A stretch of 64,000 bases of DNA from positions 70,163,367 through 70,227,366 of the forward strand of contig CM037596.1 in assembly GCA_021018995.1 (NCBI GenBank), read 5' to 3'. The stretch comes from Chloranthus sessilifolius. Taxonomy: Eukaryota; Streptophyta; Magnoliopsida; Chloranthales; Chloranthaceae. A program made the translations under genes and the position numbers. Every line of letters begins with the position of its first letter. The stretch's first letter is position 1. The notes below the pieces were generated by a model that searched no databases, had not been told where the DNA came from, and worked only from the letters and a program-made list of their open reading frames with translations. This document shows, in pieces, positions 32,761 to 43,219 of this stretch.

Positions 32761-33108
32761 CAAAAATATATCCCCATGCATAATAATTTACTTTTCCTTA
32801 TGGAAACGTCATCTAAAAGAATTTTTAACTTCAAACCATCCCTAACTTTGTTTTAGGACAGAAATAATACTTCACATCTCGTGAGAGTGTACAACACATC
32901 TCTAACAACTCATATCCACCTCATTTGTGTCTGGAGATGGTAAGGACCAACTCCAAGCAATCCACAGATGCTTGATTATCCATACCTATCTTGCAACTCC
33001 CTGAACTAACTTAGTGGACTCCACAAACCTGGTTCTTTCACTATGTGCTATGTTGCCACTAGATCCACGATCCACAAGCAAGTCGACCCGTGACCCAACA
33101 CACCCAAC

Positions 33109-33560
33109 CTAGTTTAAAACCGGGTTGGGAATATAAGCTTGGCCCATCTGAGAGGGTTGGGCCTTGAAGTACGCAACCCTACGGTCAGGTAAACCAGACT
33201 TAGAAGTTTCAACCATATTGAGCATAAAGATTAAGTCATCTAAATCTGTATCAGAATCGTCTATTTCCGATTCTAATTCATAAATAATACTATTAGCATC
33301 ACTTGATAATTCTTCTCCGAAATAAATATCTAGATCTTCTTCATCTAAATATTTAATCATTTTACTTATATTTTTTCCTCTTTTTGGACATTGTGGAGCA
33401 TAATGTCCTTCATTACAAATAAAACATCGACATTTCTTTTTAGCCGTGTTAGTCTTATTTGCCTTATCTGTATATTTTTTCTTTTTAATATATTTTTTAT
33501 GCTTAAAAAAAATTTTCTTTTTATTCCACAGTTTCCATTTAAATTTTTTCTTCTTGAAAC
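33109..33560 (-). pseudogene. Endogenous caulimovirid-like coat protein fragment
   Basis: Minus-strand frame of about 150 codons: a long Lys-rich stretch, then a zinc finger of the form C-x-C-x2-C-x3-G-H-x4-C, then a very acidic tail rich in Asp, Glu and Ser. The leading C-x-C and the basic-finger-acidic order are typical of the coat protein end in Caulimoviridae (plant pararetroviruses). No RT or movement protein is beside it, so it is an isolated relic. A gag fragment from a copia or gypsy element is the main alternative. Confidence 0.55.
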
Positions 33561-33615
33561 CTATCTTATATCACTTTTGTTTACGGATACATTGCCAAAA
33601 AATGGAGTAACCGTG

Positions 33616-33830
33616 CTTTTGAGTTCGAATGCAATGGCCTGCTTATGATGCACCTCCATTATCCAGAGTGACTTTTTGTGGAGCGAGAATTGTTATGAAT
33701 CGGTGGAACATTTGTTTTTGAGATGTGAGTTTGCGAGTCAGGTGTGGAATGGATTTAGAACCTCTTTCGGAGTTAGCAATGGTATTGGTGAATCTTGTGC
33801 CATGGTATTGGCTGTAGGATTGTCAATGGG
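33616..33830 (+). pseudogene. LINE zf-RVT fragment, copy 1
   Basis: Reads SVEHLFLRCEFASQVWN, the zf-RVT-like end of plant LINE ORF2. It is repeated at 34071-34250 with deletions. Confidence 0.6.
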
Positions 33831-34010
33831 CTGTCAATGGATCGGGTTTTTTACTAGGCCGGCACATAAACTTAACCCGTCAGGTCGGGCTGGGCAAAAA
33901 TCGCATCGGTCCAGGTTGATCCCACCTGACCCGACCATATATAAATCAATGAAAATGGGGGTTATTAAGTGGGCCGGATTGGGCATATACCCTTGACATT
34001 CACACTCGAG
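33830..34010. mobile_element. GGGTCGGGC-type short repeat element
   Basis: Contains CTGTCAATGGATCGGG, CAGGTCGGGCTGGGC and CTGACCCGACC, the same vocabulary as 10030-10965. It separates the two LINE fragment copies. Confidence 0.5.
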
Positions 34011-34070
34011 CATATGCCAATTCCCTGTTGGGTAGTCAAAATTGGCCCTACAACACATGAGATGATCAAA

Positions 34071-34250
34071 GGATTTGAGTTCGAATGCAATTGCCTGCCC
34101 GTGATGCACCTCCATTATCCGGAGTGACTTTTTGTGGAGCGAGAATTGTTAAAGAAGGAAGATGAATCGGTGGAACATTCATTTTTGAGATGCGAGTCCG
34201 ATGTGGAATGGATTTAGAACCTCTTTCGGAGTTAACAATGGTATTGGTAT
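34071..34250 (+). pseudogene. LINE zf-RVT fragment, copy 2
   Basis: Second copy of 33616-33800, beginning GAGTTCGAATGCAA like the first, with a deletion in the centre. Confidence 0.6.
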
Positions 34251-34326
34251 TCCACCATTCAAGCCACAATATCGTCATTGACCTTGCATGGAGAGTAGCT
34301 TTTAGACACATTCACTTTCTAAATCA

Positions 34327-34507
34327 AGGATCAAAAAATCGGATTTTATTTCAGTTTCAGTGGAGATAGAAACCAAAATTTTGAACCGAAATTTAGGTAT
34401 ACATTTAAACACCGAAATTTTGAGTTATCATTTCGGTTTCGGTGGGGACCGAAACCAAAACATTTCAGTCGAAATCTTCAGATTTCGGCATAAATTTTGA
34501 ACCATGC
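34327..34507. mobile_element. Short MULE-like element, AGGTTCAAAA family
   Basis: 181 bases from AGGATCAAAAAATC to TTTTGAACCATGC between perfect 9-base repeats TCTAAATCA (34318-34326 and 34508-34516). The interior is rich in CGAAATTT and TTTCGG. Confidence 0.75.
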
Positions 34508-34613
34508 TCTAAATCACAATCCGGTCATTGATTTCAATGAGAATTCATTTTCAAATAGCATTACAACATGATATTGAATGGAAATCATAATGCATATTTG
34601 GTACAACCATTAT

Positions 34614-35269
34614 CATCATCATCATCGCCTTATCCCATCTATTTGGAGTCGGCTTTACGAGTCTTATTTCTTCACTCGTTTCTTATTAGCTTTAAGCTCT
34701 CTGTCACTTCGCAGTCCTTCATATCCCTTCTCATGGCTTCCATCCATGTCTTCACTGGTCTTTCTCTTCTCCTACGTCCTTGTGCTTGTAGAGTCTCAAC
34801 CCTTCATACAGTGTCTACTTCTAGCCTCTGATAAACATGTCCACACAACCTCAAGTGACACTCAACAATTTTTCCTTTATAAGTGTCATTTCAAATTTTT
34901 ATAGTTGTCATCTCAAATTTTCTATTTTGTCCTCATTTGGGATTTTATCCTTCCTTGTTACTCCACACATCCATCTCAACATACGTATCTCGGCCGCATG
35001 TACTCTATCTTCTTGTCGCTTTTTTGCAACCCAACATTCTGCACCGTCTAATATGGCAGGCCTAACTGTCGTCTTACAAAAACATTCCTTCAATCTAAGT
35101 GGAACTCTTGGGTAGAAAATACATTGGATCCATTACAGCACATCGCATAAAACTGGGGACGCCCTAGCCAACCCTAGTATTTCTCACTACAACCGGGGTG
35201 GTCCGTTGTAGCAGGTCGCTTAAAGTAGGGGACGCCCTAGCCAACCCTTGCCTATTTCTCAATGCAACA
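34614..35269 (-). mobile_element. 5'-truncated RTE-type LINE
   Basis: Minus strand, flanked by a perfect 18-base duplication ATTTGGTACAACCATTAT (34596-34613 and 35270-35287). The C-terminal frame reads TTVRPAILDGAECW, then EIRMLRWMCGVTRKDKI, diagnostic of plant RTE RT. The 3' end is GATGGGATAAGGC followed by (GAT)n, the usual RTE tail. A frameshift and stops break it. Upstream, about 35120-35260 holds a tandem pair of GGGGACGCCCTAGCCAACCC blocks. Confidence 0.85.
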
Positions 35270-35407
35270 ATTTGGTACAACCATTATGTGCAACTATAGT
35301 CATATTAACGGAAAAATCCCAACTATCATCAGCTTCCAAAAGCATGGGGCAGGATTGCGAAAGGCAACAAAGCTTCACAACCCATGGAACTATTGGGGAT
35401 CCCACTT

Positions 35408-35408
<1 letters not shown>

Positions 35409-35469
<61 letters not shown>
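35409..35469. repeat. (TA)n microsatellite
   Basis: About 30 uninterrupted TA units. Confidence 0.95.
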
Positions 35470-35471
<2 letters not shown>

Positions 35472-35847
35472 AAGGAAAAAATGAAAAAAATTATATAGGC
35501 GATCTTAGCCACGCGAGACTCTCCTGTTCCGACCCTTTGCAAACTCTAGTCATGATGGATGCAAAACAAAAAACGAAAACACAAAATCACACAACAAATC
35601 AGAAAAAATATCCTAATTTTCTTTTAAAAAGAAATTGAAAGGGAAGAGAAAATGCAGATAGGAAAAACAAAATGAGAGATCAAAATTAAATTTCTTTAAA
35701 AAAAATAATAACTATATAAAACGTAAAAAAGCCCAGAAGATTACAAGATGAGATAAAGCAAACATGAGAGAAAGATTCAGTAGTAGGACACGATGCAGAT
35801 ATAAGTGTGAGAAATTAAGAAGGATTAAAGAATTAATTGATATTTAC

Positions 35848-36130
35848 CGTTTTATAAGCCGGCTTTTGTCGAAATCAACGGGCAATCTTGTTCCCGTTTA
35901 GGCTGATGGGGTTAGAGAGAGAGAGATGTATTTTCTTGTTTTTTTTCTAGCATTTATCCCTTCTCTATCTTGCTTCTTCTCAAATTTCCTTCTGATGTCC
36001 TCGGTCAAAGTCAAAGGAAGCCATTTGTTGCACACAAAACTAGCCCAAGCAGACCAAAAAATTTGATACCCGTGCCACGTGGAAACATCATCTCTCATTT
36101 AAAGGTTATATCTAAAATTCTTTAGTACAA
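35848..36130 (-). promoter_or_regulatory. Candidate 5' non-coding exon and promoter of the RING-CH gene
   Basis: On the minus strand a CT-rich run (CTCTCTCTCTCTAACCCC) of the kind common in plant leaders is followed by a possible donor ACG|GTAAAT at 35848/35847. Upstream at 36076-36081 lies a CACGTG G-box. Splicing to the acceptor at 31830 would give a 4.0-kb leader intron. No TATA box is obvious and RNA evidence would be needed. Confidence 0.35.
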
Positions 36131-36159
36131 GAAATTGACACCAAAGACACCTCTATCAT

Positions 36160-36440
36160 ATGGTTCAAATCGGTCATTTATGTTTCAAAATTTGGGCCGA
36201 AATCTAAAAATTTCATTTTAATCTCCAACAAAATCGAAACAAAAACTCAAATTTTTTATTTCAGATGTACGGGTTTGAAAATTTTAATTGAAATTTTGAC
36301 AAATTTCATCCTAAATTTAAAATTTCAAATAAAATTTTGATTTAAAATTTCAGTTAGTCGAAACAAAATCTCAATTTTTTAATAGCCTTTAATCCCATTG
36401 AATCAAATGATAGCCTTTAATACCATTAAATCATATACAG
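36160..36440. mobile_element. Decayed GAAATTT-rich element
   Basis: Begins ATGGTTCAAATCGG and is made of AAATTTC/GAAATTT units like the element at 34327. The right end and target duplication are not clear. Confidence 0.4.
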
Positions 36441-36547
36441 GGCTCGTGTTTTTTTTCCAATATTTTACCCAATAATCCTTATATATCAAAAGGTTTTAAA
36501 TGATTTTAAATGGTGTTCTTATGTGGGATAGGTATCCAACATATTAA

Positions 36548-36925
36548 AGGTAACTCTATTTGCAACTACCCAATTTTTGAGGGACGACAATTTTGAAGAC
36601 TTATTATTTTATATTAAATAAAATAATAAAGATCATTTTTCGACCCAATCTTTCATATTAGGGATTTTGAGATACAAGTCCTTAAAAATTGATGAAAAAA
36701 TTACATGACAAACAAGATGCTCAAACTTAATTTTTTAAATTATTTTTTTGGGATATATGCCGCATGGAATAAAAAAGCTAAACGCTTGATGGACGCCTAT
36801 GATTTTAAGATCCAGAAGATTTGAGCAAGAAACAATTTTTATCATTTGATTTAAGAAAGTCAATAGTTTTTAGCATAAATTTCTTCCAAGATTTCATGGG
36901 TGTTACTAATTGTACCCAATACAAA
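36548..36925. mobile_element. Diverged long-TIR MITE
   Basis: The left arm (GATCATTTTTCGACCCAATC...) is mirrored by the right arm (AAGATCCAGAAGATTTGAGC...). Same family as 37152-37556 but more decayed. Confidence 0.5.
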
Positions 36926-37067
36926 CCCTCCCTTTTAAATTATGGCTATAACTAATGGTTCCCAAAGTCAGAAATCACAGATTCCGTGAGTCAATACAAA
37001 TCGTTCGTTTTAAATTATAGCTACAACTAATGGTTCCCAAAGTCAGAAATCACGGCAACAATTTTTC
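36918..37067. repeat. 75-base tandem duplication
   Basis: Two copies at an offset of 75 bases, each with ACTAATGGTTCCCAAAGTC and AGAAATCAC. Confidence 0.8.
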
Positions 37068-37151
37068 ACTAAATTATTATCAACTAGTAGCAGGTAGGGT
37101 TGTAATAAATTAAAGAAGGGTGGGAAGGTAAGCATTTAGCAATATTTTATT

Positions 37152-37556
37152 GAGTACTATTAAATCCTCCCACCGAAGCTTTGAGTTCACCATAGTGAAA
37201 TCCATTGACTTCTTTAGATTTGATTAAGGAGATCATTTTTCAACCCATTCTTTCATATGATGGATCTTGAGATTATGGGCATAGCATTAGATGATTAATA
37301 TTTTATTTATCGTGATACATATCCCAATACAATGACCTTATTTGATTGTGATAGTTTCATTTGATGTTAAAGTTACTTTTTTGTAATGTGCACCATGTGA
37401 TATAAAAAATTGACGGGTGGATGGTAAGCTTATGATCTCAAGATTCATCATGTCAAAGATTGGGTTAAAAAATAATCTTCATCGTCAAATCTAAAGAAGT
37501 CAATGGGTTTCAGCGTGGTGAACTCAAAGATTGGGTGGGTGAATTTACAGGTACTC
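37152..37556. mobile_element. MULE-type MITE with long inverted ends
   Basis: Perfect 9-base duplication TATTTTATT (37143-37151 and 37557-37565). Ends GAGTAC/GTACTC continue into arms of about 130 bases, for example TTTGAGTTCACC and TTGACTTCTTTAGATTTGA on the left mirrored on the right. No coding. Confidence 0.85.
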
Positions 37557-37734
37557 TATTTTATTTGAACTGATATATGGCATCAGACCCCACTTATGAT
37601 TTTGTATACTTGCTATTATTTTTCAACTAATGTGCCAATTAATGTCAACGCTCTAATGTCAGATATTTGGTTGGTCAAAGTTTTCTGCATAACACAAAAT
37701 TTATCATATATCTCTTAAAACAAGGATAATGGCT

Positions 37735-37888
37735 CCTGACCAACAGTTAAACACTAGAATGGTGTTTAAATGATCTTATACCACCAAAGTTAGACTTTTA
37801 ATTTCACCATTGAAATGTCACATGATGAACATTTTTAATCACCCTAAATTGTCCAAGTGGTAATCTATTATTGAAACATGTTTGAACC
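37735..37888. mobile_element. Left part of a MITE split by a solo LTR
   Basis: GTTTAAATGATCTTATACCACC here is the inverse of GGTGTAATATCATTTGAAC at about 41470-41490, so the two sides look like arms of one small element cut by the LTR at 37889. Confidence 0.45.
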
Positions 37889-40800
37889 TGTCACGACCCA
37901 AAATTATATCTCATCCCGAAGGCCTAGAATTCTGAGTTATAATCCGCACATATTCCGGATATGCTAAGCGGACATACACCTAATCAGGGTTATCGCGCAA
38001 ATATGATTCCACGAAATCCGTGAAAGCCAACACATAAAGGTAGAAATAAAAGCAGTCATATATACTAGAATAAAAGTAATGAATCTGAATAATCCACCAA
38101 TAAAACAATAATGAAAGTCAGAAATAAATCCGATAAAATGAAATCATAAAATCAATGATGATAATAAGGACCAAATCTACTACCAAGTCTACAATGGTCA
38201 ATATCTGACACTCGAATCAAAGTCAGCATCGTAGCCATCCTAGTACTCAGCTCCGTCACCCTCCCAAGGCTCCTGGTACTCAACACCCGCGGGATCAATG
38301 AAATTAGGGTTAGCAGGATTTGGATTGTCGGCGTCTACTCCACCAGCGTAATCACCTGCAAATGTTATATTATCATGGGATGAGTTTACTCAGTCACGTA
38401 AACTTAGTGGATACACCACTAATCCACCCCATACTACTCAAGTGCATTGTTGGTGCTTCTTATGAGTGATAAACATAATTTCTCAATGCAGATAGTAAAA
38501 GAAAGATAAATTCATATATATATATATATATATATATATCGTAAAACTCATATCATATCATAAATGCAAGACCATGATTTAGACACTCATATCTTAACGT
38601 ATCTTATCATATCTCATAACATATTATACCATATCTTATTATCATTCTCGCACATACGTCTGTACATCGCATGAGCGTAACTAACATATTCATAAAACTC
38701 TAAACGACCTGTGCCAGAGTCACTGCCACCATATCATAAGGTCATCGTGTCATACTCATACTCCACCATCTAGCCAATGGGGAGACATAATGGCCAAAGT
38801 CATTCATAACATACTCATAATCTCTCTCAGAGATCCGTCTTGGTTGAAAGACGTTGCCCTTACAGTGGCTACGCAAGGAACGGCACGTACAGAGACTTAA
38901 ATTCTTAATCTTATGCTGACCTACACAGCGGTGTCTTATTATCTTACTCGTATCATAACTTATCTTATCTCATACTCATATCTTATCGTACTCTTACGCT
39001 TAATCATGGGATAAGCTATAGTGAGGTAACTTCCTGAAATCACGCTTCCCAAAGAAGAGGTATCGTAGTAACATGGATGTACTTCGTGTAGTAGCCTATA
39101 CTACCATAGGGGTGTTGTATCCGTATATAGACGCCAATATTTCGAGTTTCACGTGACCGTAGAAGAGACCTCACAACAGCTAAAGCCTATGGTCAAACCT
39201 CATAACTTATACTATCATATTTAAACTCGGGGTGATTGAGTCATCATATATGAGATTATACTGAATTCGCACGCACCCGACTCGTCATGAGTTCCATTTC
39301 ATCATGAGTTGTAAGGCATGCGAATACAGTGTATTTCTTGCTTTGATACCATCTCAGTGAGTCACCACGCCCAAGCATAGGCATGATCTCATACACTCTT
39401 GTACCCATGATCTGACATGTCTTTAACTCGTATAACTTGATCATGATGCAAGCACAAAAGTATCACATGTACAGAATGGTTTACACTTAAATTTGATTAT
39501 GTTTATAATTATATTTATTTACATAACACATCAATATAATTATAGAATATGGTTATAAGTGTGATTTTGATAATTTAAAGGTCAGAGTTCGATTCTTACG
39601 AGATATCGAATTTCTAACACTTCGTGTTATTGAAGTGGTCGCGTTGAAGCGACAAAATGATACATATATAGTGTACTATAATTAAATGTTCAAATAAGAT
39701 AGCAATATAATTTAAAATAGAGTGCATCACGACCATTAATCGAAACATCAATAAATTACAGTGCATTGAGTTATGGTCGAGCAAGTAGAGTTATAGGAGA
39801 AAACAATATTGATAATATTGTTTGATGTTTGTTCTGACATAGATCAATCGATTGAAAAGCGTAACTCAATCGATTGAATTTAAATAGGTGCATAGTCAAT
39901 TAAGTTAAATATCAATCAATTGAAAAATGTAACTCAATCGATTGAATTTAAATAAGTGTGCACAATCAGTTCGGTTCAAAATCAATCGATTGAAAAGTGG
40001 AACTCAATCGATTGAAACATAAATTAGAATAAGGCTTTGAGTTCTTATTTTATTATAACAACTTATATACTACATACACTAATATAATATTATATATGCA
40101 CAAAAGGGCCTATTAGGTTATTACTATCAAAAGACCTCAATCGATTGAATAAAAAAAGTTCAATCGATTGAAACATCATTTTCCTTGAAGTAAGATACAA
40201 AGCAGTGCCAGAATATTATAAAAACTCATTAAACGAAACTATTATAAAAACAACCTCAATCGATTGAATTATAAAATCAATCGATTGAGACATCCTTTCA
40301 TCGAAGTTGTCAGAAGCAATTATAGTAACTTTGCTTTAAAATCAAACTGCTCAAATCAATCGATTGAATCGTGTGAATCAATCGATTGAATTAAATAAGG
40401 AAGAAAAACATTCTCTGTTGCGGTTTTGAAATCGATCGATTGAAAAGTGTATTTCAATCGATTGACTGTCGTAGATTCGAAACGAAATAGGGTTCCGAAA
40501 TAAAACCCAAAATACATCCAAAAAATTTATAAAAAATAATATAAAATAAAGGTTAAACATTATTTTAATCCTAAATGTGATTTTATAATACAATAAATCA
40601 ATATTCATTTTAAATAACCCATCGATATGCGATCGAACGTATCCTACGCAATGGGATCTGAAAAGGACGAGACGGATGGATGGGTACCCACCTCTTGAAG
40701 CGTTATCGGCAAATTGACGGCGATTAGGGCGATAGAGAGCGGCATCCACGCGATGACCGGTCCAAAAAAAAATTCGCCTTCTTCACCTCGATCTTGGTGG

Positions 40801-41181
40801 TAGAAAAATAACCACGGTAGTTCTTGTGGCAGAACATACTATAGTTTTTAGGGAGAATGAATAATATATTTAAAGAAGAGACAGGTGGAGAAGAAGATGT
40901 TGACGGCTAGGGTTCTTTTAAGAAAATAAAAGAAAGAGACGGCTAGGGTTTTTAAAAAGATTAGAATGAGAAGAGTTGTGCGTACCTTATTCTTAAATAA
41001 GATTTTTCACTCAAATGGGGTAAGTTCTAGTGTGGAACACTATCACCAAGTTTAGTGCAATTATACATCTAGCACCTTTAAAATAAAATAAGAAGATCCG
41101 GTGTGGAGCGTTAACACCGTGTACTATGCAAAACACATCTAGCACCATAAGATTAAGTGCACGAAAAATTGGGTCGTTACA
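37889..41181. mobile_element. Solo LTR, Tekay/Del-like (3.3 kb)
   Basis: Starts TGTCACGACCCAAAATT and ends AATTGGGTCGTTACA, imperfect inverted ends, between GAACC (37884-37888) and GAACC (41182-41186). TGTCACGACC starts and multi-kb LTRs are typical of Tekay/Del chromoviruses. There is no primer site or internal coding, so it is what remains after recombination between two LTRs. A (TA)n run is at 38515-38539. Contains a striking palindrome array at 39844-40465. Confidence 0.88.
39844..40465. repeat. Seven paired TCAATCGATTGA palindromes
   Basis: Fourteen 12-base palindromes, 12 perfect, start at 39844/39866, 39912/39934, 39982/40004, 40137/40160, 40256/40277, 40356/40378 and 40432/40454. Within pairs the offset is 22, 22, 22, 23, 21, 22 and 22. 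Distances between pairs vary from about 68 to 155. Confidence 0.9.
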
Positions 41182-41186
41182 GAACC

Positions 41187-41530
41187 ATCCGATTGATGAG
41201 CTTTAATATCCGTTATTGAAATTGAAAATAACATTTGATATCATGATAAGAAATCCAACAAACCTAATTCAAACTCACAAAATCGGCTTTTAAGGAGAGG
41301 TATACCCAAGATATAGAGTCCAAGAATGGCCTACTTGCAGCCGATGTGGGACAAATCCAACAAAATTCATAAATCGAATGGTTCAAATATCCATAAAACA
41401 TCATTTTTGGGCCTCTTGCACATCAACCTATGATCTTTCACTTTGACGGTACAGATCGCCCCAATCCTATACCATGGATGGTGTAATATCATTTGAACGT
41501 TGGCGTTTAAATGTCGGCCAACAGAGTTGG
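41187..41530. mobile_element. Right part of the split MITE
   Basis: Continues the element seen at 37735-37888, ending near GTTGGCGTTTAAATGTCGG. Confidence 0.4.
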
Positions 41531-41606
41531 GCCCTTCAAAAAAATCAAACGCACTTAAAATAACAAGATTCATATCATGATGCACACTTACTGAAAAATA
41601 GTGTCA

Positions 41607-41810
41607 TTTTTTTTCTATTACCTGGGTATCCGGGTCTCTTAGAGCACCCGTCTAATCCCAGGAGCACATACGCACCCCAAATTCAGCACATGTCGGGTCA
41701 GCACATGATATAAATCCCTAGGGTGGCCTCAAGGGGGGGAGGGGATTCGAACTCAGGTCTCCTGCTTTTGGAAGCAAGTACCTGGCCAACTGGCCTAACC
41801 CCTTGAGATT
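41607..41810 (-). mobile_element. tRNA-derived SINE
   Basis: On the minus strand it starts AATCTCAAGGGGTTAGGCC and carries an A box (TTAGGCCAGTTGG) and a B box (GAGTTCGAATCCCC) of RNA polymerase III. It ends GGTAATAGAAAAAAAA. Flanks AAAAATAGTGTCA (41594-41606) and AAAATATAGTGGCA (41811-41824) look like a diverged target duplication. The 5' text resembles the plant Au SINE. Confidence 0.75.
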
Positions 41811-41824
41811 AAAATATAGTGGCA

Positions 41825-42080
41825 CATGCATAGTGACAAATTTCGCAAAATGAGGGTCAAACGAAAATTTTGGTTTTCGGTATTTTTCAGTAAATTTCGG
41901 TATTTTTCAATAAATTTCAGTAAAATTTTTAAAATATTTAATTTTTTTAAAAAAATATTTATTTATATTTTTAATCCCCGAAACTTTCCTGAAATTTTTC
42001 CGAAAGGTATCGAAATTAATCCGAAATGTACCGAAAGGACCCCCCACAAAAATACCCACGAAAATTTTCACCATGGTCAC
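41825..42080. mobile_element. Decayed element of CGAAATTT repeats
   Basis: Many TTTCGGTATTTTTCA and CCGAAA units, ending AAATTTTCACCATGG, like other members of the AGGTTCAAAA family. No target duplication found. The open frame across it is low complexity. Confidence 0.4.
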
Positions 42081-42141
42081 GTGTATACAATCATTGACTA
42101 CTTCCAAATCCCCACCATATATATGAGCTCTTTCTTTAAAG

Positions 42142-42563
42142 ATGGTGTTATTATCACACCACTCTATGTCACAGCCACCTCACTTGAACAAAGGAAAAAC
42201 ATATTGATTGCTTTAAATCGGACAATGGAGATTATTTTTCATCCCAATCTTCCACACAATAGAAGTTGAGGTCATGGGCTTACTAACAAGCAGCCAGATA
42301 TTGATTTCACTTGACACATGGCAAAAAGTGAACATGAAACACATTTGATGGTATATTGATCATATTCACTTTTTGGGATGTGTGCCACATGAAATTGTCA
42401 TATGACCATTTGATAGTAGGCCTATGAGCTCAAGATCTATTGTGTACAAGATTGGGACGAAAAATGATCTGCATCATCTAATATAAAATAGTCAATCCAT
42501 TTTTCCTTTTATTTAAGTGAGGTGGCGTAACAAAAATTGGTATGATAGTAACACCAGCCTTAT
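42142..42563. mobile_element. Long-TIR MITE, GGTGTTACTATCA family
   Basis: Left TGGTGTTATTATCACACC and right GGTATGATAGTAACACCA are inverse, and similarity continues about 140 bases into each arm (CACCTCACTT, then ATTTTTCATCCCAATCTT). The target site is not clean. Confidence 0.7.
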
Positions 42564-42599
42564 TTTATTTTATTTTATTTTAAGAAGATTAGCAAATGC

Positions 42600-43200
42600 T
42601 ACTAGTGACGCAATTTCAAAACACTGTTTGGAACGAGTCAACTATAGCATATGAGCTTTTTATTTAATGTAAAATCGAGTTTAATATTTATCATCACCAA
42701 ATGCTAACAAGTACAAAGTTCCAAACCACTGTTTGATTGCCTACGCTTTTATGTTCGAAACCCTTCCAAACCAATCGACTTCTTTGGATCAGATGATGGA
42801 GGTCATTTTTTACCCAATGGATCTTGAGTACCATTTGACAATCCATTTTCGATTCCACGTGACACGGGTACACAAAAGGTGATCCTAAATTTGGGGGGAT
42901 CTGTGACACATGGAATAAAAAAGGACCATCTAATCATTAGATTCATGGTCTCAAGATCCGTTGGGTGGAAGATTGGATTAAAAAACGACACGACTTTCAT
43001 CGTCCAATCTGAAGCAGTTAATGGGTTTGGAGGGGTTTCAAACGTAGGCGCAAATATAGGTACCCGTTACCATATATGAGCTCTTTATTTAATGTTAAAA
43101 GGAGTTTTATATTCGTAATTAGTAAATACTAACAGGACAAAGTTCCAAATCATTGTTTGGAAAGGGTCAGTTACCATATATGACTTCTTTATTTTAAAAG
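42600..43200. repeat. Tandem repeat opened by a MITE insertion
   Basis: Units with CATATATGAGCTCTTTATTTAATGT-like text, GTTTTATATT, AACA-GACAAAGTTCCAAA and CACTGTTTGGAA occur at about 42628-42740 and 43065-43190; a start of a third lies near 42115. A MITE (42745-43062) now separates them. Confidence 0.55.
42745..43062. mobile_element. Long-TIR MITE, GCCTACG family
   Basis: Left GCCTACGCTTTTATGTTCGAAACC is mirrored by right GGTTTCAAACGTAGGCGCAAATATAGGTACC. Inner arms share CAATGGATCTTGAG/CTCAAGATCC with the 37152 element. Confidence 0.6.
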
Positions 43201-43219
43201 AGTGCAAAAGAAAAATCTT

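Noticed and set aside
34568..35115. Plus-strand open frames
   Set aside because: They are the reverse side of the RTE LINE coding strand.
39844..40465. CRISPR-like array
   Set aside because: The repeats are 12-base palindromes with about 10-base gaps inside a solo LTR of a plant genome; there are no spacers of CRISPR length and no cas genes.
41740..41810. tRNA gene on the minus strand
   Set aside because: A and B boxes are present but no full cloverleaf; poly-A tail and flanking duplication fit a SINE.
41826..42269. 147-residue Phe/Ile-rich open frame
   Set aside because: Low-complexity translation of CGAAATTT repeats and a MITE arm.
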